Source of the DNA: Mycobacterium sp. 1081908.1
Lineage (GTDB): Bacteria; Actinomycetota; Actinomycetes; Mycobacteriales; Mycobacteriaceae
Direction of reading: 5' to 3'
Assembly (NCBI RefSeq): GCF_001673535.1
Contig: NZ_LZLY01000092.1
Location: 1 to 35,034 of the forward strand
Length of the DNA: 35,034 nt
Part shown: one piece after another, positions 6,868 through 17,000 of the stretch
Layout of the letters: each line of letters begins with the position of its first letter
How positions within the stretch are numbered: the first letter of the stretch is position 1
The notes under the pieces: model-generated
The model's input: the letters and a program-made list of their open reading frames with translations, nothing else
What the model was told of the DNA's origin: nothing
The model's database searches: none
Translations under genes and position numbers: made by a program

Positions 6868-9800
6868 GGGCTGTGGCTCCGGGTTGAGCGGGTGGCCATC
6901 CATTCGTCGGTGCCGATCGTGCTTCGCCAGTCCGCCGGCAGCGCGTCCAGAGCGTCTTCGATGCAATCCCATATCGACTCGAGGGGCGATGCACCCGGGG
7001 CGGCGGCGGCAATCCGGTCCTCCACAGCGTAATTCGGCTCATGCGGCGCATCGCTGAACGGGGCGAGCGCGTTGACGGCGGCCATGACGCGGCGCCGCCG
7101 TTCTGCGTAGGGCCACCCGGCCAACTCGTCGGGCATGATCGGCCGGCCGAAGATGTAGTCCTGCGCCGCATGCCGATACGGCACCTCGAGCTTTTGGTCC
7201 ACCGGTTCCTCGGGCAGGCCGCCGGCGAAGTACACCGGCACGATCGGCATCGACGCGGCGATCGACAGGTCCAGCAGCGTGGACGTCAGCCGCTCGACGC
7301 GCTGGCCGGAGCGGACCGATCGCGTTCCGTCGGCGTGCACCATGGTCGACACCCCGTGGGCGGCGACGTCGCGCTTGATGTCCTCGATCAGGCTCAAGAA
7401 CTGCTCGGGGTTGCGCTGGTCGAAATACCGGGTGCTGCCCGGCTTTCCGTTCGCCGTGGCGTCGGCCAGCCGGGTGAGGGCACCGACCCACCGGGTTTCG
7501 TGCTTGGCGTGCGCGATCGTCACGACCTTCGTGTCGGTCAGCCACGATGCGATCGACGTGCCCAGGATCGATTCGATCTGCACCTGGTGGTTGCCCAGCA
7601 GCAACGCGGGACGGCCCCGGACCGCGTCCATCGCCGCGGGATAGGTGACGATGACGTGCCTGACGTAGCGCGACAGCAGGGCCCAGTGGACGAGGTCGGC
7701 GAACCCGCCCGGCTGAATTCCCAGCCGGTCGGTCGACCAGGTGCGCACGGGCTGCCAGTCCGTCCGCAACGACGCGTCCGCGCGACACTCGCCCCGGTCC
7801 GTTTGCCCGACCTCGACGGAGATTCGCTCCAGCGGAAGCGCCGGGCAGCTCACCTGCCCGTCGACGACGCGCACCTGCGCCGGGTGGATCGCGCCGTGCG
7901 CGGCGTCGGCGACGGCTTCCTTGACGGCGATGTCGGCGATCAGTGAATTGCGTTGGCTCTCGGTGTCATACACCGCTCGCAGGGTGCCCTTGAACCAGTC
8001 CTGCGTTGCCGCGCGCGCCGCATCGAGCGTGACCGCCCCGCGGCCCAGCCGATCGCTCAACGACATCCCGGGCACCGCGCGGCGCTCGGCAATGAACGCG
8101 CGCCGCTCGGCGCCGCTGACCTGGACGAGATGGCCTTTTTCCAAAAGGAATTCGACGACGCGCAGGTAGGCCCAGGGCTTGCCGGCGGCGCTGAGCCACA
8201 GATCGACGATCGGCAGCCGGTCGTCGGCGTCGTCAAACCCGACGAACCGGGTCTGCACGTCGACCGTCCCTTCCAGGGGGGCGTCGCCGTAGAAGCGCGC
8301 CCAGATCACCCGGCGCGGGAATCCGACGGTCGTGTCCCCGGCGGCCGCGTAGGAGGCGACATCCGCCCTGTCCGTGGTCCATACGTTCATCGCGGTGTGG
8401 GGCACGATGTGAAACGCGCCGTCGAGCAGCCCCGGGTGTTGCTGGCCCGCCGGGACCTTGCACCGCTCGACCGCGAGCGTGCCCGACGAGCCGTTGCGGC
8501 CGATCCGGGCGCCGTCCATCAGGGTCTGGAACGCGGGCCCGTGGAACACCGTGCCGTCGTACGGGCTGGCGTAGGGCACCGCGTCTCGCAACGGGGCGGG
8601 TGTCGCGGGTTCGCCCGCGTAGTGCTCCGCGGTGAAGATCACGGCCTCCGCGTGGGTCTCCCAGCGCGACAACTCCGCTCGCGGCGCATCGCGCCACACC
8701 TCCAGGCGACCGTCGAAGCGGCCCGGATCGACGGGCTCGACCACCACCCGTAGTCGCGTCGGGGCGTCGACGACGACCCAGCGAACCAGGCGCAGGTCGC
8801 TGATTTCGATCACCTTGGCCCCGCCCGTCGCCCGGCTTGCCCCCTGGGCGAACAGGTCCAGCACCGACATCATTGGCAGGGAGGGGATCACGTAGGTCGG
8901 GCAGTGATCGAGGACCCAGGCGTCGCGCGCGGGGTCGATGGTCAGCTCCAGCGTGGTGGCCGCGCCGGCCTCGGGCGCGGATCGACGTTCCGGCGCGCCG
9001 GGCGCGAGGCGCATGGCCAAATTCGTTGCGCTGTAGATCCGTATCCCGTCGCACCACAGCGAGGCGTCGGCCACGGCGAGGATGCCGGTATCGCCGCGCT
9101 CGATGCGGGTGAGTTCTGTCTCCGCGGTGATCTGCTTGTTGGTGGGCACGATCTGGCCGCGGTATCGCCAGGTGATCGCTTCGCGGATGGCCACCGGTTC
9201 AAAGCGCGCCGAGGGGCCCATCTCCTCGCCGAATCCGAGATCGAGCATCGCGAATTGCAGCAGTTGGAGCAGCATTTCGATGCCGAGTGATCCGGGTTGC
9301 ACCGGGTCGCGGTAGAAGTGCGCCTTGAAATACCACTCGGCGGGGTTGATGTCCTTGACGGCGCGCCACCGGCCCACGCCGGCGGCGCCCGCGGTGGGCC
9401 ACCGGCCCGTGACCCGGTCGATCATCAACAGCATCGGGTCGGCGAGCCGCGCTCCCGGGCCGAAGAATTCCGCCGGGTGCGCGCCCAGGTCGACGACCGG
9501 TGCCTCGCAGGGCAGCTCCAGCAGGGCGCGCTGTTCCTCGCTGACCGGGAGCCCGACCTGCTGCTGCAACGCTTCGAGGCGAAAGTAGCCGAACACCGTG
9601 TCGAACGTGTAGACGACGCCGTCGTCGGCGGAGATTTCGCCGTCGAAGGTGACGATGATGGTTCCGCCCGCCTGGGCGACGTTCTTCAGCACGGCCTTGA
9701 TCCGCAGCGTCCCGGTCGAGGGCGTGATCTCCCGGTGCTGGATGCCGGTCCCGTCGAGGTTGCGGAAGAACAGGTCGACGTCGAAGTCCAGCGGGCAACC

Positions 9801-12800
9801 GGCGTATGCGCCCAGCCAGCCGCAGGGCTGCAGCGCGATCTCCATCAGGACCGCGTTGGGCATCGTCGGTGTCGCGTTCGCGCCCTTGTTCTCGGCGAAA
9901 TACCATGCGTCGCTTGGCACGTCGTATTCCGCGACGACCTGCGCCCCGGGTTTCGCGACGCCGAGCTCTCCGACGACCTCGGTGACCCGGGACATGAAGT
10001 GGTAGGGCGGGCCCGGCAGCCGCGCCACCCTGCGGTGGGTGTCGAACTTCTCATAGAGCGGGCCGAGCGCCAGGGAAGGCTTGGCGATGGCGCAGGCCAG
10101 CATCGCGGGGTAGCCGAACTCGGCGCCGTGGCCCTCGGCGACGGGCTTGGGTTCGACGTAGCCCGCGAGCTCTTCGACGCCCATATCCATCGGGCATCCG
10201 GGTGAGAGCCGCAGTCCCATCCGGCGGCAGTGGAAGGCCGGCAAACCGTCGACGGTGCACAGCAGGTCGGCGAAAAGCGTTGGCTCGGGCCCGGCGATGA
10301 CCTCGCGCACGAACACCTCGTAGACCAGCTCGCGCGACTGGGGCGTGACCTGGCCGCGGCAGACCAGCTTGTAGGTCTCGAACGGCACCGGCTCGAAACG
10401 CCACCCGTCGCACTCCAGCGTCATGCCGAGGGCGGTCATGTAGACGGCCATCGTCTGCATCGTGGCCTCGTACATGAGGGTGCCGGGCATGCAGGGGTCG
10501 TTCTTGAAATGACCGCCGAAATACCAGGTTTCGGGTGTCACACGCGCGACCGCGCGCAGGTAACCCCGGCCCCACGGCCCACCGGCGAAGTCCAGCCGGG
10601 TAACCTCGTCGACGAAGAGCATGTCGCCGGCCGAAATGCTGGGCGTGCGGGTGTGGCTGGCCCCGCGCTCGAAGCCGGGCCCGAGCGTGCGCCAGATCTC
10701 ACCCGCGGCCAACGCCTCCAGGTCGGGGCGCTGCAACGAGGTGCGCGACGTTCGCACCGGCGTCGATTCCATTGGCCCGCTGACGGTTTCGTCCTCGGGG
10801 CGCCAGAGGATCCCGCCCGACGCCGCCAGTTCCTCGTCGGAGAAGAAGCCGGCCTGGCCGTTGCGCATGGACATCCGCTCGACACCGTCGATCGTGCAGT
10901 CGTAGTGGAAGAAGAACATGCGGATGTCGCCCTGCCGGGCGTGGCCGTCCACGTGGATGTCGAAGCGCAGGGTGTCGCCGATCTCGGGCAACCCGCCCAG
11001 GTAGGTGACCTCGCAGCCGAGCAGGCGATACACCCGCTCGCCTTTGTTGGCGAAGTCCGCGCCCATCCAGGAGATCAGCATGAGGTCCGCCTGCCCGGCC
11101 TCGATCATGATTCCGGCCGGCATCCGGCCCCGGTGCAACCACCAGGCGTCGGCGGTGACATCGGTTTCGGTCCACAGTGTTCCGGTGCCGTTCTTGCCCG
11201 GCTCGGCGTCGATGCCCAGCAGCCGATCCGCCAGCAGCAGTGGGGATTCCGGCATCCGCACCTGCCGCGCGTAGTCGTCTTGCACGGTGAACGCCGGGCC
11301 GAAGATGTCGGATATCTTGCCCGAGGCGTGCACGCGCAGGCCGTCCTTGTCCAGGCTCAGGCCCACCGGGGCGCGCTTGACCGTGGGCTTGGGCAGCTCC
11401 TTGCCGGGGGGCGGCGACGGCTGGGTCGCCCGGTAGGCGCCGGCGTCGGGCAGATAGCCGACGCCGTTGTGGGCCACCGGTTCTGGGTCGTCCACCGGGG
11501 GTCGCGACGGCGGCGCGCCGATCGACAGCGGCTCGGGCGGCGCCTGGCCGAGCAGGTCCGCGCCGAGCGGCACCCGCGCCGACGCGTCCGCGGCCTTGGG
11601 CAGAGCCGGCGGTACGGGCAGGTGTGTTGTCATGGGCCGCTCCAGTGCAGGGATGGCATGGCGAGTCGGGACGCGATTCGGCAGCCGGACATCGGGTGGG
11701 TGGGCCGGGAACCGCAACCGCGCGTGTTTCCCCGCGGGGGCCGGGGGCGGCAGCTCCCCGGGTGCCGTTGGCGCGAGCACGATTCGCTGCTGCTGACCGC
11801 CGAGGCCGGTGAGCGCGACGACGACCGAGCGCTCGCCGGCCGTCCACGGCGTGCCGTCGGGGCACACGCCCAGGACGCCGTAGAGCGCGCCCGCGGCGAC
11901 GTGCAGCAGGCCCGTCGCGGCGTGGGCGTGACCGAGCAGCGACGACAGGTTCAGTGCGCCGGCCGCGGTGCCCAGGTGCAGGCACTCCCCGCGCGGCTGC
12001 TGGTCGGCCGGCAGGGTGGCGAGGACCGTGTCGCCGGCGCGGCGCGCGTCGCCGGCGCGTTTGAGCACGACGACGACGGCGGCGTCGCCGGGCGTCTGCT
12101 CGCCCGATCCGAGCAGCGCGCGCGCCGCGGCCTCGTGCACCGGTTCGCAGCTGAGATCCACCGCGCCGACGACGGCCGCGTCGATCTCGCCTCGCCGCAG
12201 GGCGCGGGCGGCCAGCTGCAGCGCGGTGGTGCCCGAGAGTTCTTCCCGCGACACCGTGAAACTCGGCCCCCGCAGGTCGAATTGCCGGTTCAGGCGGTTG
12301 GCGACGATGTTGGGCATGGCGCCGACCACGCCGGCGGACGTCCAGCCTTGCCCGACTGCGTCGCGCGCGGTCGCCAGTTCGGCGGGGTCGTCGATCTCGT
12401 CGGCCAACCGCCATCGCATGCCCAGCCGGGTGATCTCGGTGTCGCACCCCATCCCGACGATGATGCTGGTTCTGTCCGGTGGCAGGCCGCCGATCAGCGT
12501 ATCGATGTTGACGGCCGCGCCGAGCAGCGCCAGTTGCTGGGGCAGCGTCTGCTTGAGATCCGCAGGGGGAAAGCGTGTTTGTGCGACGTCGAGGCGGACC
12601 TCGCTCATCCGGGCCCGGCGGGTGCCGTCGGCCTCGCGGGTGGGAATCGGCTCGGAATTCGCGAGATGGTCTGCCACCGAGGCGGTTTCGTCGTCACCGA
12701 CCAGCAGGCTGACGCCCACGATCGCGATGTCGTCGTCGTCCCTGCGGGAGATGGTGACCCTCGGCCGGTCGCGGCGGTCGTCGGTGGGCGGGACCCATTC

Positions 12801-14081
12801 TTCGAGCAGCAGGTGGGCGTTGTTGCCGCCGAAACCGAAGTTGTTGACGGCGGCGCGGCGCGGCCCGCCGCACACCCAGGGTTCGGCCTCGGTGAGCAGG
12901 CGGAACGGCGACTCGACGAGGAACGGCAGCGGGTCGTCGGCGTGCAGCGTCGGGGGCCGGACGCCCGCCCGCATCGCCGCGAGCACCTTGATCGCGCCCG
13001 CCGCGCCCGACGCCGTGATCGAGTGTCCCAGATTGGATTTCAGCGATCCGATGGGCAGTTCGGACACGCCCTCGAAGATGCGTGCCATGCTCATCAGCTC
13101 GGTCAGGTCGCCCCGCGAGGTTCCGGTGGCGTGGCACTCGACGAGCGAGATGTCCCGCGGCTCGAGCTCGGCCATCTCGTAGGCGAGCCGCATGGCCCGC
13201 TCCTGCCCCTCCTGCGACGGTGCGAGCGGGCCCTGTCCCCGGCCGTCGTTGCTGAGGCCGACCGCCCGGACGACCCCCAGGATGGTGTCGGCGTCGGCGA
13301 CCGCGTCGTCGAGCCTTTTGAGCACCAAGAACGCCGCGCCCTCGGCGGGAACCAATCCGTCCGCTCCGCGGTGGAAGGGGCGCGACTTGCCGGTGCGACT
13401 GAGCGCCTGCAGCGCGGTGAAGCCGACGTGCAGCAGCAGGTCGCTGGCGCCGTTCACGCCGCCCGCCAGCATCACGTCGGCGGTGCCGTCGTGGAGTCGG
13501 TCGCACGCCAGCTTGATCGCGTACAGCGAGGAGGCGCAGGCGGCGTCGAGGGCCGTGGCGCCCCCGGCCAACCCCAGCGCGTCGGCGATGACGTGGGCCG
13601 GCAGGCCGGACATGAAGCGGTTGCGCCAGTCGATCGCGTGTTCGTCACCGCGCCAAGTCTTTTCGGCCAGGTCGATCATCGAGTTGGTCGGGTAACTCAA
13701 GTTGCCCAGGACCAGCCCGGCCGGGCCCGGGACCTCGCCGGGGCACCAGCCGGCGCTCTCGATGGCTTGCCGGGCGGCCTCGGCGGCCCACAGGTACAGC
13801 GGGTCGAGGCCCCGGAACTCGGCGGCGCCGAGCAGGAAACGGCGGGGGTCGAAGATCTCGTCGAAGCCGCGCACGTATCCGCCTCGGTCCGACCAGGCGT
13901 GGTCGAGCAACCCGGCGTCGTTCTCGGCGCGGACGATGCGCTCCGCCGGCACGCCCCAATAGCCGGGTCGCGGTGGGCCGAGCGCATCCCGGCCATCGCG
14001 CACGGTCCGCCACAACTCGTCGGGGCTCAGGCCGCCGGGCAGGACGCAGCCCTGGCCCACGATCGCAATGGGCTCAAACAT
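6855..14081 (-). CDS. PfaC-like synthase: KS-CLF-DH-DH-DH'-(PPTase-like)-AGPAT
   Basis: A 2408-residue iterative lipid synthase subunit. KS: 1-430 with Cys182, His317 and His353. Chain-length-factor-type second KS: about 450-775, with Glu614 at the place of the active Cys by my alignment. Pro-rich linker: 776-905. Two FabA-type dehydratases follow, each a degenerate hotdog half plus a catalytic half: the first catalytic half has His1191 and Glu1205 (HFKNDPCMPG), the second His1588 and Glu1602 (HFYRDPVQPG); the inactive half at 1391-1425 shows the PfaC hallmark MPNAVLMEIALQPCG. A PKS-type double hotdog covers 1705-1985 (His1726; FHGPAFQ at 1846; Asp1887). A degenerate PPTase-like segment spans about 2021-2105. 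A PlsC/AGPAT-like domain covers about 2125-2340 with NHQVQIE (HX4E instead of HX4D), HADGTRS and VPVYF. The start ATG overlaps the pfaA-like stop (TGATG). The 3' end overlaps the permease gene by 13 nt. Confidence 0.92.
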   Translation of the reverse strand: MFEPIAIVGQGCVLPGGLSPDELWRTVRDGRDALGPPRPGYWGVPAERIVRAENDAGLLDHAWSDRGGYVRGFDEIFDPRRFLLGAAEFRGLDPLYLWAAEAARQAIESAGWCPGEVPGPAGLVLGNLSYPTNSMIDLAEKTWRGDEHAIDWRNRFMSGLPAHVIADALGLAGGATALDAACASSLYAIKLACDRLHDGTADVMLAGGVNGASDLLLHVGFTALQALSRTGKSRPFHRGADGLVPAEGAAFLVLKRLDDAVADADTILGVVRAVGLSNDGRGQGPLAPSQEGQERAMRLAYEMAELEPRDISLVECHATGTSRGDLTELMSMARIFEGVSELPIGSLKSNLGHSITASGAAGAIKVLAAMRAGVRPPTLHADDPLPFLVESPFRLLTEAEPWVCGGPRRAAVNNFGFGGNNAHLLLEEWVPPTDDRRDRPRVTISRRDDDDIAIVGVSLLVGDDETASVADHLANSEPIPTREADGTRRARMSEVRLDVAQTRFPPADLKQTLPQQLALLGAAVNIDTLIGGLPPDRTSIIVGMGCDTEITRLGMRWRLADEIDDPAELATARDAVGQGWTSAGVVGAMPNIVANRLNRQFDLRGPSFTVSREELSGTTALQLAARALRRGEIDAAVVGAVDLSCEPVHEAAARALLGSGEQTPGDAAVVVVLKRAGDARRAGDTVLATLPADQQPRGECLHLGTAAGALNLSSLLGHAHAATGLLHVAAGALYGVLGVCPDGTPWTAGERSVVVALTGLGGQQQRIVLAPTAPGELPPPAPAGKHARLRFPAHPPDVRLPNRVPTRHAIPALERPMTTHLPVPPALPKAADASARVPLGADLLGQAPPEPLSIGAPPSRPPVDDPEPVAHNGVGYLPDAGAYRATQPSPPPGKELPKPTVKRAPVGLSLDKDGLRVHASGKISDIFGPAFTVQDDYARQVRMPESPLLLADRLLGIDAEPGKNGTGTLWTETDVTADAWWLHRGRMPAGIMIEAGQADLMLISWMGADFANKGERVYRLLGCEVTYLGGLPEIGDTLRFDIHVDGHARQGDIRMFFFHYDCTIDGVERMSMRNGQAGFFSDEELAASGGILWRPEDETVSGPMESTPVRTSRTSLQRPDLEALAAGEIWRTLGPGFERGASHTRTPSISAGDMLFVDEVTRLDFAGGPWGRGYLRAVARVTPETWYFGGHFKNDPCMPGTLMYEATMQTMAVYMTALGMTLECDGWRFEPVPFETYKLVCRGQVTPQSRELVYEVFVREVIAGPEPTLFADLLCTVDGLPAFHCRRMGLRLSPGCPMDMGVEELAGYVEPKPVAEGHGAEFGYPAMLACAIAKPSLALGPLYEKFDTHRRVARLPGPPYHFMSRVTEVVGELGVAKPGAQVVAEYDVPSDAWYFAENKGANATPTMPNAVLMEIALQPCGWLGAYAGCPLDFDVDLFFRNLDGTGIQHREITPSTGTLRIKAVLKNVAQAGGTIIVTFDGEISADDGVVYTFDTVFGYFRLEALQQQVGLPVSEEQRALLELPCEAPVVDLGAHPAEFFGPGARLADPMLLMIDRVTGRWPTAGAAGVGRWRAVKDINPAEWYFKAHFYRDPVQPGSLGIEMLLQLLQFAMLDLGFGEEMGPSARFEPVAIREAITWRYRGQIVPTNKQITAETELTRIERGDTGILAVADASLWCDGIRIYSATNLAMRLAPGAPERRSAPEAGAATTLELTIDPARDAWVLDHCPTYVIPSLPMMSVLDLFAQGASRATGGAKVIEISDLRLVRWVVVDAPTRLRVVVEPVDPGRFDGRLEVWRDAPRAELSRWETHAEAVIFTAEHYAGEPATPAPLRDAVPYASPYDGTVFHGPAFQTLMDGARIGRNGSSGTLAVERCKVPAGQQHPGLLDGAFHIVPHTAMNVWTTDRADVASYAAAGDTTVGFPRRVIWARFYGDAPLEGTVDVQTRFVGFDDADDRLPIVDLWLSAAGKPWAYLRVVEFLLEKGHLVQVSGAERRAFIAERRAVPGMSLSDRLGRGAVTLDAARAATQDWFKGTLRAVYDTESQRNSLIADIAVKEAVADAAHGAIHPAQVRVVDGQVSCPALPLERISVEVGQTDRGECRADASLRTDWQPVRTWSTDRLGIQPGGFADLVHWALLSRYVRHVIVTYPAAMDAVRGRPALLLGNHQVQIESILGTSIASWLTDTKVVTIAHAKHETRWVGALTRLADATANGKPGSTRYFDQRNPEQFLSLIEDIKRDVAAHGVSTMVHADGTRSVRSGQRVERLTSTLLDLSIAASMPIVPVYFAGGLPEEPVDQKLEVPYRHAAQDYIFGRPIMPDELAGWPYAERRRRVMAAVNALAPFSDAPHEPNYAVEDRIAAAAPGASPLESIWDCIEDALDALPADWRSTIGTDEWMATRSTRSHSPQSH

Positions 14082-17000
14082 CAGTCGCCGTAGGGGTATA
14101 ACTCGAGCCGCTTGAGGCTCGCCACCACGCGGTTGTCGGCGTCGACAAGGTCGAGGTCGCAGACGGCTCCGCCGCTCTTGGCATCGCCGTTGGACAGCAC
14201 GCAGCGCAATCCGTCGCCCAGCGCCCCGGCGCGGTAACGCACGATCTCGGCCACCCGCAGCGGCAGCACGGTGCGGCCGAGCCGTTCATAGCTCCACACC
14301 AACGCCAGTTGCAGACAGCCGTCGAGCGCCGCGGAATCGGTGGCCCAGCCTTCGCCCGGCCAGCCCGCGGTCGTCAGGCCGTGCAGTGCGGCCGTGGCGC
14401 TGGTGGCCTGGCATTCGACGTCCCCGAGGACCTGGAACGCGGGCCCGTGGAACAGCGCGCCGTTCCCGTAGCAGGCGTCGCGGTTCAGCCGGCGACCGCC
14501 GACCGGCGCGACCGGTCCGGTGGGTGCAGCCGTTGGGCCCGAATCCATTTCGACCGTGGCCGAGTAGTAGGCGGTCGACCCCGAGACGTCGGACAACGTG
14601 CAGGCGAGCCGACCCGGCCGATCGTCCACCGGCGCGGCGCGCACCAGCATCGGGTCGCCCCGTTGGTCGAAGTCGTGCAGGGTCACACCGCGCAGCACCT
14701 TGAGGTCGAGGAGGCGCTGCACGAGTTGTCCGGGCCGGCACGCCTCGGCCATCCGCACGAACCATTCGAGGACCTGCACGACCGGCAGCACGACGTTGCC
14801 GCGGACTCGGTGATCCGCCAGCTGCGGCTGCCGTCGCACATGGGCCAGGACGCGCGCGATCCGGCCTTCGGCGGGCATCGCGCCGGCCGATACGCCGTCT
14901 CCGAGGGTGACCTCGGGGTCGTCGATCTGCCCGTCCAGCACGTCGGAGACGAACGCCCGCGCGCCGTCCGCAAGCGGGATCAACCCGATGCCCCTCGACT
15001 CGAACATCGCCTTCAGGCCGGGCGTGACCATGCCGGAATCCCATGGGCCCCAACCCAACGCCCGAACCAGGCAGGCCGGGCCGCGCCGGGCCTGCTCGGC
15101 CAGGGCCACCTTGTTGAGGATCTCGTTGGCCATGGCGTAGTCGCTTTGGCCGGCGTTGCCGCTGCGCGCGGCCACCGACGAAAACAGGCAGATGACCTTC
15201 AGCGGATCGGCGGCGGTGGCGTCCAGCAGCGCGCACAGCCCGCCGACCTTGGTCTCGAAGACACGGTCGAACCCGTCGAGGGTCTTCTTGTGCAGGGGCG
15301 CATCGGCCAATACGCCGGCCCCGTGCACCAGTCCGGTGATCGGCCCGAAATCGGTTCGCACGCTTTGCAGAACGGCACCGAGCGCGGACGCGTCGCGCAC
15401 ATCGGTCGCGGCATAACGGACCCGGGAGCCCGCGGCGGTCAGGGCGGCGACGGTCGCCCGCACCTCGCGATCGGCGAGGATGCGCTGCACCTGCTGTTCC
15501 AGCTCCCGGGGGGTGGGCTTGAGCCCGCGGGTCACGGCGCCGCTGAGCAGCGCCCGCTTGAGTTCGGCGTCGGTGGTCAGCCCGTGCGCCTCGGGGGGTT
15601 CGTCGGAAAGTTCGGTGCGTCCGAGCAGGACGAAGCCGGCCCGTGTCTCCTTCGCCAGCGCGATGACCGACGCCGCGGTGACGCCGCGGGCCCCGCCCGA
15701 CACGACGATCACGTCGCGATGGTCGATGCGGCGCGCGTGGGTGGTCACCCGGCGGCCGTCGGCGACGACGGTGACGCGGCCGTGCGCGCTGCCCAGGCCG
15801 ACTTCCAGTTCGGCGCCGCCGGCCAAGAGCTCTTGGGCGAGGTGTTCGGCGACCGCGATCGGCGACTGCCGTTCGGCCGCGACGTCGATGGCTTTGACCT
15901 GCGCTTGGGGCCACTCTTGCGCGGCGGTCTTGGCGAGGGCGGCGAGGCCGGCGGCCCAGGCGCGCGGGCCGGGGTCGGTGAGCAGCCCGAAGGTGCCGCC
16001 GGTGTCCTGGACGGTGACGAACACGCCGCCGCGTTCGGCGAACGTCGCGGCGACGCGCTGGGCGTCGGCGAAGGCCGTTCGGTTGACGGCCAGGGTGTCG
16101 TCGCGGGTGGCGGTTCGCCGCAGCCCGCCGAGGTGGATCACCGCCTCGGCGTTCGGGCCCGGCTCGGACACGATCGTCGCGTTGACGCCGTGCGTGCGCA
16201 GGATCGCGGCCAGGGCGTCGCCGGTGGCGTCCGGGCCGTCCGGCGCGGTGACGATCTCCACGGTGGTCGCGGTGTAGAGACCGGGCATCGCCATCCCGCT
16301 AGCCGGAGCAGGAATCGCACGCACCGCATGGCGCGCGATCCCCGCTCCGGCTAAGTCAAAAGGGAGGCGATCACCTGCCTCGGTCGGGGCCGTCAGGCCC
16401 TGTAGGTAGTCGACGATCTCCTGCAGCGTGCCCAGCGTCGCCATCGTCGCGGCCTCCACCTCGGGCAGCGCCGGCACCCGTTGCTGCACCGCGGACAAGA
16501 TCTCGACCCGCTTGATCGAATCGATACCCAGGTCGGCCTCCAGCGCCATCGACAGATCCAGCATCTCCACCGGATAGCCCGTCTTGTCCGCCACCACCTC
16601 GAGCATCTGCGTCACCAACTCGCCACCGGCAACCGAAACAGCCACCGGCGCAAGCGCACTCACCGCAGCGCCGTTGGCGGCGACCGGACCCGTCAGGCCC
16701 TGCAGGTAGTCGACGATCTCCTGCAGCGTGCCCAGCGTCGCCATCGTCGCGGCCTCCACCTCGGGCAGCGCCGGCACCCGCTGCTGCACCGCGGACAAGA
16801 TCTCGACCCGCTTGATCGAATCGATACCCAGGTCGGCCTCCAGCGCCATCGACAGATCCAGCATCTCCACCGGATAGCCCGTCTTGTCCGCCACCACCTC
16901 GAGCATCTGCGTCACCAACTCGCCACCGGCAACCGAAACAGCCACCGGCGCAAGCGTGCTCACCGGCGCCGCCGTCCCGTTGTGGCCCGCCGTGCCGTTG

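Noticed and set aside
10230..14093. 1287-codon open frame on + opposite the pfaC-like gene
   Set aside because: Antisense to strongly supported KS-CLF-DH sequence; low-complexity R/A/G/H/V composition and no domain motif. It is a GC-driven shadow.
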